A stretch of 64,000 nucleotides of DNA from Thiospirillum jenense (GTDB lineage: Bacteria > Pseudomonadota > Gammaproteobacteria > Chromatiales > Chromatiaceae), in assembly GCF_014145225.1 (NCBI RefSeq), contig NZ_JABVCQ010000002.1, positions 1-64,000 of the forward strand, in the 5' to 3' direction. The notes under the pieces are model-generated. The model saw only the letters and a list, made by a program, of their open reading frames with translations. It searched no databases and was not told where the DNA came from. Both the position numbers and the translations under genes were made by a program. This document shows positions 56,436 through 64,000 of the stretch, one piece after another. Numbering within the stretch: position 1 is the first letter of the stretch; the number at the start of each line of letters is the position of its first letter.

Positions 56436-58454
56436 ATGAAAGCGCGTTTTCAAAAACAGCCATTTAACAAACATACCTTACTAATTTTGATTATGAGTTG
56501 GGGGCTTTTTTTCTCACAGAGCAACGCAGATGAGACGCTTTCCAATTATTCAGAATTTCAATGGTCAGAGCCGCTTGGAACACTAATAGGCACCCCTAAC
56601 TGGGGGTATCAATTATCACCATTATACGGTGAATCACCGACCACAGTGCCTGTCAATAGCACCGAATTGAATGAAGCCCCCAATTTTATGGGAATAGAAT
56701 TTAGCCAGCCAACTTTAGTATCTAAGGTAAGATTCTACAGTTATGCGCAAGGTAATGGTATCAATCATATTACGACCTATAAAGTTTTAGGTATGGTAAA
56801 TGGTCAAAATACTTGGAGTGAATTGGTTGGGGCTACGTCAGCATCTGCGGCTTTACCGGGATGGGAGGAGGTATCAGTTAATACGCAGTTTTACGACAAA
56901 ATCAAAATAGAATACACATCAGTCAGTACAAACTATGCTCCGCGGGTTGGTGAGATGCAATTTCAAACTCCAAGTGCTTATTCAGAAGCCAATGCAGAGA
57001 TTTTAGTTAAGAATGAGCAAAACGCCTTTTATTATGTGCGCAATAACGTCAATGGCCCTTACGCTGGAACGCAAACTGTTTTATTAGATGTTATGCGTAC
57101 ACCGACTTATGAAGTTTTATCCACTAATCATACATTTCATAGTGAAAATCCTATTCCCGCTTCCTATCCATCTATTGTGAGAGGCTGTCATCCTTGGGGG
57201 CGACCTTGTACCGATGGCTGGACAAGTTCTCATTTAAACGAACTTGCAGAAGTCACCAGTCAGTGGACTATTTCTAATACTTCAGCAGCTGGCATTTGGA
57301 ATGCGGCTTATGATTTGTGGATTAACCCAACTAACAATACCAGCGGCGCACCTACTGGAACAGAATTGATGATTTGGATGTATTCACGCGGCGATATACG
57401 CCCCGGTGGCGAACTGGTTGGCACAATAATACTACGCGAAAAAATAAATGACGTATGGCAACCAGTTAATTATGATGTATATCATGCGGCACCATGGAGT
57501 AATTGGCAACATTATGTGGCATATCGTCGGCAAGAACCCACTACTGGCACAGTCGATATTAATTTAACTGATGCTTTAGTAGATTGTCAGCAACGCGGTT
57601 ATTGTAATTCTGATGATTATCTAGTGGCAATAGAAGCGGGCTTTGAAATTTGGGAAGGCGGTGTTGGATTAAAAACGAACAATTTTTCTACTAATGTTTT
57701 GCTCGATCAAAGGAATTTGCTGTCTGTATCTAAAAACCCTGATAGTAATGCCGGCACAATTACCAGCAGCCCATATGGCGTTAATTGCGGCAGCGATTGC
57801 AATGAACGATACGCAAATAACACGCAAGTCACACTCACCGCTTTAGCCGAGAATGGCTGGCGTTTTACTGGCTGGAGCGGCGGCGGTTGTTCTGGCACGG
57901 GTACTTGTATTGTTACCATGGACGCCGCCAAGAGTGTGGACGCCACCTTTAGCGCCGCACCGCAAACGTACGCCCTGTCCGTCAGCGTGAACGGCAACGG
58001 CGGCAAAGTCAGCGGCACGGGAATTGCTTGCCCGGGCGATTGTGGCGAAAGCTACGCCAGCGGAACGCCAGTCATGTTGGGCGCAGAAACCACTGGCACG
58101 ACTACCTTCACTAACTGGAGTGGCGACTGCTCAGGTAATCTAACAACCTGCACGGTGACAATGGACGCAATTAAAAACGTCACCGCTAATTTCCAAGCCG
58201 CCGCCCCGACTTATTCATTAACCGTGAATAATTTTGGTAGTGGCACTGTGTCAAGTACTGGTGTTGCTGGTATTAACTGCGGCACCGACTGCACTGAAAC
58301 CTATACTAATAATCAATCCGTGACCTTGACTGCCGTACCCGCTGCTGGTGGAATGCTATTAAAATGGCAGGGCGCTTGTCTTGGGAATAGAACCAATACC
58401 TGTACTTTGAATATGAACGCGAACCAAACTGCCACAGTCTTTTTTACTAGATAA
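56436..58454 (+). CDS. Secreted GH12-like glycosidase with Cys-rich InlB-like repeats
   Basis: This 672-residue secreted protein has a signal peptide (residues 1-30, ending FSQSNADE). An N-terminal part resembles a discoidin/F5-8 type carbohydrate-binding domain (MGIEFSQPTLVSKVRFYSYA). A glycoside hydrolase family 12-like domain follows, with candidate catalytic Glu310 in TELMIWMYSRGD and Glu404 in GFEIWEGGVGLKT. GH12 enzymes cut beta-1,4-glucans. The C-terminal 220 residues are three InlB-like repeats, each with GxxCxGDC and TCTVTMD-type Cys, shared with the next genes. ATG 56436 has GAGGAAA upstream. The Cys pairs suggest disulfides outside the cell. Confidence 0.8.
   Translation: MKARFQKQPFNKHTLLILIMSWGLFFSQSNADETLSNYSEFQWSEPLGTLIGTPNWGYQLSPLYGESPTTVPVNSTELNEAPNFMGIEFSQPTLVSKVRFYSYAQGNGINHITTYKVLGMVNGQNTWSELVGATSASAALPGWEEVSVNTQFYDKIKIEYTSVSTNYAPRVGEMQFQTPSAYSEANAEILVKNEQNAFYYVRNNVNGPYAGTQTVLLDVMRTPTYEVLSTNHTFHSENPIPASYPSIVRGCHPWGRPCTDGWTSSHLNELAEVTSQWTISNTSAAGIWNAAYDLWINPTNNTSGAPTGTELMIWMYSRGDIRPGGELVGTIILREKINDVWQPVNYDVYHAAPWSNWQHYVAYRRQEPTTGTVDINLTDALVDCQQRGYCNSDDYLVAIEAGFEIWEGGVGLKTNNFSTNVLLDQRNLLSVSKNPDSNAGTITSSPYGVNCGSDCNERYANNTQVTLTALAENGWRFTGWSGGGCSGTGTCIVTMDAAKSVDATFSAAPQTYALSVSVNGNGGKVSGTGIACPGDCGESYASGTPVMLGAETTGTTTFTNWSGDCSGNLTTCTVTMDAIKNVTANFQAAAPTYSLTVNNFGSGTVSSTGVAGINCGTDCTETYTNNQSVTLTAVPAAGGMLLKWQGACLGNRTNTCTLNMNANQTATVFFTR
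57962..58260 (+). repeat. InlB-like repeat module, copy 1
   Basis: This segment encodes YALSVSVNGNGGKVSGTG and the following repeat. It is nearly identical at DNA level to 60273-60571 and to about 62368-62664, and the three copies sit at the same place in three otherwise unrelated proteins. Confidence 0.9.
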
Positions 58455-58514
58455 GGGTGACCTGTTGATTGCGTTACGATCAGATATGCAGCGGCAAGAT
58501 TTGGACTATAATTG

Positions 58515-58537
58515 ACCGGCCCCATGCCGGTTTTTTT
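58515..58537 (+). terminator. Rho-independent terminator
   Basis: ACCGGC at 58515-58520 and GCCGGT at 58526-58531 form a perfect 6-bp stem around CCCAT, followed by a run of T. It lies 60 bp after the GH12-like gene and ends its transcript. Confidence 0.9.
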
Positions 58538-58614
58538 ACATTTGCATGTTGATTTCAACATCACATTGTGGGGCAATGTTTCATACATCCTGACGCTCAT
58601 TTCGAGGATATGCA

Positions 58615-60765
58615 ATGTTTAAGCAATCTCCTTTCGCCATCTGGTGCGCCGCACTGACAGTGCCAGTAGCGCTCTTTTCCGGTGTTGCGCACGCCGCGAC
58701 CTACACTGTCATCAACTTGAGAGACAGTGGTGCCGGCTCGCTGCGGCAGGCAATTGCCGATGCCAATGCCACGCTCGGTGTCGCCGATACGATTGCATTT
58801 GATCCGGGTGTGACCGGCACCATTACGCTGACGACTGGTGAAATGCAAATCACTGATAAATTGACAATTAACGGCCCCGGTGCGGCGGTATTGACAATTA
58901 GTGGTAATCAGAGTTCGCGTATTTTTTTAGTGAAAACGATGAACACCACTATTGCAGGTTTAACGCTTAAGGACGGTAGTGCGGATAGTGGCGGTGCAAT
59001 TCGCAATCAAGGCAATTTAACCTTGAATCAACTCAATTTTACGAATAACAAAGCAGAAGGAGGGTGGTGGGGTAATAATGGTGGCGCAGTCTACAACGAG
59101 GCTGTGTTAAATATGACTGAGGTTAATTTTGCAGATAATTCGACTGGAGGTTCTGGTGGTGCCTTTTTTAATAGTCGTACTGCCACCATTAACAATAGCA
59201 CTTTTTCCGGTAATGATGCTGGTGTTGGCGGTGCAATATACAACGACACTGGGGCGCAACTGACTGTCACCAATACGACGTTGACGAATAATCATGGGCG
59301 TGATGGTGGGGGTGCTATTACCAATTTTGGTCAACTAGCATTACATGGAGATACTTTTACCACGAATAAAAGTTCATACAACGGCGGTGGCGTTGGCAAT
59401 GGTGGCGCATTAACGGTGACGAACAGTCTTTTTGTTAAAAACTATGCCGAAGGCGTCGGTGGTGCGATTGACGCTGGCGATTCTGAATCAGTCATGACAG
59501 TGCAGAATAGCACTTTTTCAGAAAATAATGCTGGCCGCGACGGTGGTGCCATTTGGCTCTATAGTGATGTGACGATTCTCAATAGTACATTCACTGGTAA
59601 TTATGCGGCGGGTCAGGGCGGCAGTGTATCTCGGTATTTGGGCACATTAAAAATCGGCAACACGATCAGTATTGGTAATTTTGCACCGACTGCATCAGAA
59701 GTCAGTGGCGAATTGACCTCATTAGGTAATAATCTATTCGGCAGCAATGGCAACGCGGGAGTGACCGATCTCACTTATCTCGATCCAGCGACCGATATAA
59801 CCCTCGCCGGTGATCCCAGCACCGTTCTCGGCCCGTTAATGGACAACGGCGGATTAACGCAAACCCACGCTTTAATGCCCGGCAGTCCTGCCATTGACGC
59901 TGGCGAAAATACCATCGTGCCGGCTGAATTAACAACTGACCAACGTGGCGAGGGTTTTGCGCGTATTACCGGTGCGGCCGTGGACATCGGCGCGTTTGAA
60001 GAAGGCGCTGGTGGAGTGGTGAAAAATCAATTAAACGTCTCAATTGAACCAGTGGGTAGCGGCACCGTCACCAGTAACTTGGAGGGTATTAACTGCGGCG
60101 GCGACTGCGCCGAAAATTATGACGCCAGCAAATCCATTGAACTGACGGCAACACCAGCGGCGGGTGCCACGTTTATTAAATGGAGCGGCGCCTGCACTGG
60201 CAATCAACCCACCTGCACTGTCAGCATGGATCAACCGCGCTCCGTAACAGCCGAGTTCAGCACCGCCGCCCCGCAAACTTACGCCCTGTCCGTCAGCGTG
60301 AACGGCAACGGCGGCAAAGTCAGCGGCACGGGAATTGCTTGCCCGGGCGATTGTGGCGAAAGCTACGCCAGCGGAACGCCAGTCATGTTGGGCGCAGAAA
60401 CCACAGGCACGACTACCTTCACTAACTGGAGTGGCGACTGCTCAGGTAATCTAACAACCTGCACGGTGACAATGGATGCAATTAAAAACGTCACCGCTAA
60501 TTTCCAAGCTGCCGCGCCGACTTATTCATTAACCGTGAATAAGTTTGGTAATGGCACTGTGTCAAGTACTGGTGTTGCTGGTATTAACTGCGGCCCCGAT
60601 TGCAGCGACAACTACACCAATAATCAACAGGTCGTTTTAACTGCAACACCAATGGCTGGTAAAGCATTCTTAAAATGGTATGGTGCTTGTGCGGGTGTGA
60701 GAACTAATACCTGTACCGTCACCATGAATGCAAATCAGACTGCGACAGCTTTCTTTACACGATAG
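58615..60765 (+). CDS. Secreted parallel beta-helix protein with InlB-like repeats
   Basis: This 716-residue protein has a signal peptide cut near HAATYTV. The start LRDSGAGSLRQAIADAN is the CSLREAI-type entry of right-handed beta-helix adhesins. Repeated strands such as GGAIRNQGNLTLNQ, GGAVYNEAVLNM and GGAIYNDTGAQLTV build the helix to about residue 450. PGSPAIDAGENT and VDIGAFE close that domain. The C terminus carries three Cys-rich InlB-like repeats almost identical at DNA level to those of the flanking genes. It is probably a surface adhesin. CGAGGA lies upstream of the ATG. Confidence 0.9.
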   Translation: MFKQSPFAIWCAALTVPVALFSGVAHAATYTVINLRDSGAGSLRQAIADANATLGVADTIAFDPGVTGTITLTTGEMQITDKLTINGPGAAVLTISGNQSSRIFLVKTMNTTIAGLTLKDGSADSGGAIRNQGNLTLNQLNFTNNKAEGGWWGNNGGAVYNEAVLNMTEVNFADNSTGGSGGAFFNSRTATINNSTFSGNDAGVGGAIYNDTGAQLTVTNTTLTNNHGRDGGGAITNFGQLALHGDTFTTNKSSYNGGGVGNGGALTVTNSLFVKNYAEGVGGAIDAGDSESVMTVQNSTFSENNAGRDGGAIWLYSDVTILNSTFTGNYAAGQGGSVSRYLGTLKIGNTISIGNFAPTASEVSGELTSLGNNLFGSNGNAGVTDLTYLDPATDITLAGDPSTVLGPLMDNGGLTQTHALMPGSPAIDAGENTIVPAELTTDQRGEGFARITGAAVDIGAFEEGAGGVVKNQLNVSIEPVGSGTVTSNLEGINCGGDCAENYDASKSIELTATPAAGATFIKWSGACTGNQPTCTVSMDQPRSVTAEFSTAAPQTYALSVSVNGNGGKVSGTGIACPGDCGESYASGTPVMLGAETTGTTTFTNWSGDCSGNLTTCTVTMDAIKNVTANFQAAAPTYSLTVNKFGNGTVSSTGVAGINCGPDCSDNYTNNQQVVLTATPMAGKAFLKWYGACAGVRTNTCTVTMNANQTATAFFTR

Positions 60766-60945
60766 TTCTTATTAACAGTTAACCGTTTGGATTAACTGTT
60801 ATTTGCAGACCGGGTTAATACCGGTCTGTTGCGTTTACAAGCATTAAAAACAAACCACCGCCACGAGCCGAATTATCACAACGATCAATTATTAACAATT
60901 GCTCGGCTGCAACACCTAACCCATTATTTTAACAGTGTTCGCCCG
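60273..60945 (+). repeat. Long repeat, copy 2: InlB-like module, terminator and 3' flank
   Basis: About 660 bp match the region starting near 62380 with a constant offset of 2093 bp and only scattered substitutions. The repeat covers the last coding module, the stop, the terminator and the following intergenic sequence. Confidence 0.9.
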
Positions 60946-61130
60946 CCGCGTAATTTGACAAGCAATTTAAGTTGCATTGCGTTTTGTCAATGAAGCGCAA
61001 ATAAAAATTCAAGCAAGTTTTCAATCCTAAGCTATACTTTAACTACGGTTTTAATACCGTTGCTCGGTGGTGTGTGGCTGTGTCGCGCAGACAACGCACC
61101 TGTGGTTTATTTTTATCGAGGAAAGTACCA
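60766..61130 (+). promoter_or_regulatory. Intergenic region with terminator and partial upstream repeat
   Basis: The region starts with the terminator hairpin. From 60928 it carries the beginning of the surface-gene upstream repeat (TTTAACAGTGTTCGCCCGCCG), then diverges. A likely promoter box TATACT (near 61034) sits in the context AATCCTAAGC, resembling the other copies. GAGGAAA precedes the ATG at 61131. The two overlapping hairpins of copies A and B are not present. Confidence 0.5.
60806..60836 (+). terminator. Terminator-like hairpin after the beta-helix gene
   Basis: CAGACCGG at 60806-60813 pairs with CCGGTCTG at 60821-60828 around GTTAATA, followed by a T-rich stretch (TTGCGTTT). An identical copy follows the next gene. 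Confidence 0.75.
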
Positions 61131-62858
61131 ATGCGATCTGCTTATTTATTGCAACCGCCCGTCATTCGCCAAATGGCGCGGCAGCCAGTTGTTGCGTTTT
61201 TATTGATGGTGATGATTGGGTTATTTGCCAGTGGCGTTACGCTGCGGGCGTTTGCGGCGCTGAATGATACTGGTATTACAACCTGTTCGGATGCTGTACA
61301 AAATGGTTTGCCGTGTCCGGTAACGGGTTTTCCACGTCAAGACGCTGAATACGGACGCGATGCGCAGGCACGCGCTGGTACTTTAATAAAAACGGGTGGC
61401 GGTGACGCGGGTTTTGATTTCACGGCATTAGATGCGAATGGTCAGACGACGATGCCCAGCAGTGGCGCTAATCCGCATTCGTGTGTGCGCGATAATGTGA
61501 CTGATTTAATGTGGGAAGTGAAAACAGATGATGGTGGGTTGCGGGATAAAGATCATACCTATAGCTGGTATGATTCTCATGTGACGGATAGTAATTCGGG
61601 GACGGTCAGCGGAGGCACTTGTAAAACAACTGGGCGGTGCGATACCGAAAAATACGTTGCTGATATCAATGCGGCCGGGCTATGTGGTTTTCATGATTGG
61701 CGGATGCCAACCGTAAAAGAATTAATGAGTATTGCGCATCATGGTCGCACTAATTCATCAATTGATCTTGGTTATTTTCCAAATACATCAAGTAATTGGT
61801 TCTGGACTGGAGTTCCGCTTGCTAACAGCTCGGAATACGCATGGATTGTAACTTTTCTGCTTGGAGAAGCAAGCGATGGTGGGAATCGAAATGATGGTCG
61901 TTATCATATCCGACTCGTGCGCGGAACACAACTTGACTTTTTAAATTCCTTTGCTGCCAATGATGATGGCACTGTGACGCAAGTGAACACAGAGTTAATG
62001 TGGGCTAAGTGTAGTGAAGGGCAAATGAGTAGTGATTGTACCGGTGAAGCGACACTAATGACGTGGAGTGAAGCACTAAGCATTGCCAATAACTCGCGAC
62101 TGGCGGGCTATAGTAATTGGCGATTACCTAACTTTAAAGAACTACAATCTTTAGTGGATTATACTCGTACTGATCCGGCAATTGAGGTTGCTTATTTTCC
62201 AAATACGCCAAGTTCATATTTTTGGTCAGGTTCTTCCGTTCCTGATATAAATTTTTATTCACATTTAGCGAGAGTTGTGAAATTCAACGACGGTTATGCT
62301 ATTGATCATGTGCGAAACTACAGTAATCACGTTCGCCTCGTGCGCGACATTTCAGGCAGCAGCCCGTCCAACTACGCGCTCTCCGTCAGCGTGAACGGCA
62401 ACGGCGGCAAAGTCAGCGGCACGGGAATTGCTTGCCCGGGCGATTGTGGCGAAAGCTACGCCAGCGGAACGCCAGTCATGTTGGGCGCAGAAACCACTGG
62501 CACGACTACCTTCACTAACTGGAGTGGCGACTGCTCAGGTAATCTGCCAAGCTGTACCGTGACAATGGACGCAATTAAAAACGTCACCGCTAATTTCCAA
62601 GCCGCCGCCCCGACTTATTCATTAACCGTGAATAATTTTGGTAGTGGCACTGTGTCAAGTACTGGTGTTGCTGGTATTAACTGCGGCCCCGATTGCAGCG
62701 ACAACTACACCAATAATCAAACGGTCGTTTTAACTGCAACACCAATGGCTGGTAAAGCATTCTTAAAATGGTATGGTGCTTGTGCGGGTGTGAGAACTAA
62801 TACCTGTACCGTCACCATGAATGCAAATCAGACTGCGACAGCTTTCTTTACACGATAG
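61131..62858 (+). CDS. Secreted DUF1566 (Lcl-like) protein with InlB-like repeats
   Basis: This 575-residue exported protein has a long signal peptide (LLQPPVIRQMARQP then a hydrophobic stretch to LRAFAALND). Two DUF1566 domains follow, the first with DLMWEVKTDDGGLRD and GFHDWRMPTVKELMS, the second with ELMWAKCSEG and GYSNWRLPNFKELQSLVDY. The fold is related to C-type lectins and to the Lcl adhesin of Legionella. The C-terminal third is the shared Cys-rich InlB-like repeat block. It is likely a cell-surface ligand-binding protein. The frame extends to 61074, but ATG 61131 has GAGGAAA and the conserved N terminus. Confidence 0.88.
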   Translation: MRSAYLLQPPVIRQMARQPVVAFLLMVMIGLFASGVTLRAFAALNDTGITTCSDAVQNGLPCPVTGFPRQDAEYGRDAQARAGTLIKTGGGDAGFDFTALDANGQTTMPSSGANPHSCVRDNVTDLMWEVKTDDGGLRDKDHTYSWYDSHVTDSNSGTVSGGTCKTTGRCDTEKYVADINAAGLCGFHDWRMPTVKELMSIAHHGRTNSSIDLGYFPNTSSNWFWTGVPLANSSEYAWIVTFLLGEASDGGNRNDGRYHIRLVRGTQLDFLNSFAANDDGTVTQVNTELMWAKCSEGQMSSDCTGEATLMTWSEALSIANNSRLAGYSNWRLPNFKELQSLVDYTRTDPAIEVAYFPNTPSSYFWSGSSVPDINFYSHLARVVKFNDGYAIDHVRNYSNHVRLVRDISGSSPSNYALSVSVNGNGGKVSGTGIACPGDCGESYASGTPVMLGAETTGTTTFTNWSGDCSGNLPSCTVTMDAIKNVTANFQAAAPTYSLTVNNFGSGTVSSTGVAGINCGPDCSDNYTNNQTVVLTATPMAGKAFLKWYGACAGVRTNTCTVTMNANQTATAFFTR

Positions 62859-63042
62859 TTCTTATTAACAGTTAACCGTTTGGATTAACTGTTATTTGCA
62901 GACCGGGTTAATACCGGTCTGTTGCGTTTACAAGCATTAAAAACAAACCACCGCCACGAGCCGAATTATCACAACGATCAATTATTAACAATTGCTCGGC
63001 TGCAACACCTAGCCCATTATTTTAACAGTGTTCGCCCGCCGC
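62380..63042 (+). repeat. Long repeat, copy 3
   Basis: This is the gapless partner of the repeat starting near 60287 (offset 2093). It includes the C-terminal coding module, terminator and intergenic sequence up to the start of the upstream repeat copy B. Confidence 0.9.
62899..62929 (+). terminator. Terminator-like hairpin after the DUF1566 gene
   Basis: CAGACCGG (62899-62906) and CCGGTCTG (62914-62921) around GTTAATA are identical to the hairpin at 60806. Confidence 0.75.
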
Positions 63043-63229
63043 TTAATTCCATTGTAAATCACTCAACAATTGCGTTTTGTCAATCGTTTTTGGTAATAAA
63101 AAATTTGGCAGTTTTCCAAATTCCCAGCTAAACTCTATCCGAGTGTTTTTTATACTGTTTATCCCGCCGTGCGCGGGTGTTTCAGATAAACAACACGGGT
63201 GTTGTTTAATTTTATTAAGGTAATTACCA
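63021..63229 (+). repeat. Surface-gene upstream repeat, copy B (209 bp)
   Basis: This is the intact-gene copy of the region at 56025-56233, the same length up to the ATG with few substitutions. The candidate promoter is TTGGCA with TAAACT, 18 bp apart. Hairpin 1 pairs 63157-63162 with 63186-63191 and has the inner stem CCCGC/GCGGG. Hairpin 2 pairs AACAACA (63189-63195) with TGTTGTT (63200-63206). The overlap at 63189-63191 makes them mutually exclusive. The Shine-Dalgarno (AAGG) lies about ten bases before the ATG. Confidence 0.85.
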
Positions 63230-64000
63230 ATGAAACTGACAGCTTGGTTGCAACTGCCCGTCATTCGCCAAGTGGCGCGGTATCTAATTTTTGTTTTTAT
63301 ATTGATATTTGTAATGGTTTTTTTTACCGCTATTGCGGCGGTGCCGTCTTTTGCAGCTCTCAACGATACCGGCATTACCACTTGCTCGAATGAAACTGAA
63401 AATTGGCTGCCCTGCCCCGTGGACGGATTTCCGCGTCAAGATGCAGAATATGGGCGGGATGCGCAGGCACAGACTGGCACTTTAATAAAAATTGGCGGTG
63501 GTGAAGCGGGTTTTGATTTCACCAAAATCAGCAATACCGGTGCAGTTTTGTCTGCTGATGCGCAATTGGGTAGTGGGGCGGCTGATTGGGCGTGTACCCG
63601 CGATAACGTGACAGGGTTAATGTGGGAAGTAAAAACAGATGATGGTGGCTTACGCGATCAAAATAAAACTTATATTTTTAGTCTTACTGCCGATTATGTG
63701 ATGGGTATAAATAGCACGAGTTTGTGTGGCTTTAATGATTGGCGTATGCCCACCGTAAAAGAACTGTTAGAAATTACGCATCATGGGCGTAGTAATCCTG
63801 CCGTTGATATTAACTACTTTCCAAATACTCAAACGAGTTGGTTTTGGTCTGGTTATCCCGATCTTGACGATTCAAACGCTGCATGGGTCGTAGGTTTTCA
63901 TTATGGAGTTACTAAGAGTATTTACCGGAGTTTTGAATGCCCTATTCGGCTTGTGCGTGGCGGAGCGTTTTTTAACTCCTTTAGTGATAATGGCAATGGC
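63230..64000 (+). CDS. Secreted DUF1566 (Lcl-like) protein, 3' end outside window
   Basis: The frame from ATG 63230 stays open to the window end (257 codons). The signal peptide (MKLTAWLQLPVIRQVARYLI, then a hydrophobic stretch to VPSFAALND) is followed by a region alike to the preceding gene (GITTCSNET, FPRQDAEYGRDAQAQ). A DUF1566 domain follows (GLMWEVKTDDGGLRDQ, GFNDWRMPTVKELLEITHHG). A second DUF1566 domain and the Cys-rich repeats would be expected beyond the edge. It is a paralogue of the gene at 61131, but its N terminus is closer to the broken fragment at 56234. Confidence 0.88.
   Translation, partial: MKLTAWLQLPVIRQVARYLIFVFILIFVMVFFTAIAAVPSFAALNDTGITTCSNETENWLPCPVDGFPRQDAEYGRDAQAQTGTLIKIGGGEAGFDFTKISNTGAVLSADAQLGSGAADWACTRDNVTGLMWEVKTDDGGLRDQNKTYIFSLTADYVMGINSTSLCGFNDWRMPTVKELLEITHHGRSNPAVDINYFPNTQTSWFWSGYPDLDDSNAAWVVGFHYGVTKSIYRSFECPIRLVRGGAFFNSFSDNGNG

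Overview
The window reads as a chromosomal segment of a gammaproteobacterium. The evidence is gene order: dapA followed by bamC, bamD divergent from rluD-pgeF, and lpoA/yraN/dolP side by side are all gammaproteobacterial arrangements. A TtrSR-like sensor pair, cytochrome c', tandem Rpn-type nucleases, an Aer-like receptor and a cluster of DUF1566 surface proteins would suit a sulfur-oxidising Thiotrichales/Beggiatoa-like organism. That genus-level placement is inference, not proof. No rRNA or tRNA gene was recognised.

Layout. 1-3056 is the end of a large CRISPR array: 38 identical 37-nt repeats, read toward the left on the minus strand. An AT-rich leader lies at 2785-3007 and a lone variant repeat lies beyond it. 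No cas gene is in the window. 3057-7721 holds a glcD-like FAD oxidase and three tandem copies of an Rpn/PDDEXK_2 nuclease gene. 7722-12042 is an envelope block (dolP, yraN, lpoA, half-length darP-like) interrupted by an AT-rich, HNH-like gene on the opposite strand. 12089-21929 carries a solute-binding lipoprotein paired with a diguanylate cyclase, an Aer-like receptor, dapA-bamC and a second chemoreceptor. 22147-27503 has a periplasmic MsrA-thioredoxin-MsrB fusion, small exported proteins, a short-chain dehydrogenase, trmL, a dead GNAT gene and an Mth938-domain protein. 27771-36799 has a large hybrid sensor kinase, ribF, and the run iorA-like, thrC, leuA-like. 36780-39013 is a queuosine group (queC, lipoprotein, queG). 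39040-40235 holds a PIN-toxin remnant and an orphan D12-class adenine methylase. 40364-44687 holds pgeF-rluD, bamD, glnB and an sppA-like peptidase. 44820-49766 holds a dynamin-like GTPase split over two overlapping frames, a methyltransferase, an M48 protease fused to a pilin-like domain, and cytochrome c'. 50019-55688 holds a TtrSR-like pair, an amino-acid permease and a lone FtsX/DevC-type permease.

55689 to the end is a cluster of secreted proteins: a GH12-like glycosidase, a parallel beta-helix protein and two DUF1566 proteins. They share nearly identical C-terminal Cys-rich InlB-like repeats, terminators and upstream regions. Two of the upstream regions are 209-bp near-copies. They contain two hairpins that overlap and so exclude each other, just before the start codon. 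This looks like a surface-protein family evolving by duplication and gene conversion, with a shared and possibly regulatory leader RNA.

The strongest candidates for something undescribed are that repeated leader with its module-swapping cluster, the HNH-like gene with both catalytic histidines replaced and a 23-bp direct repeat, the M48-pilin fusion, the MsrA-Trx-MsrB order and the split dynamin.
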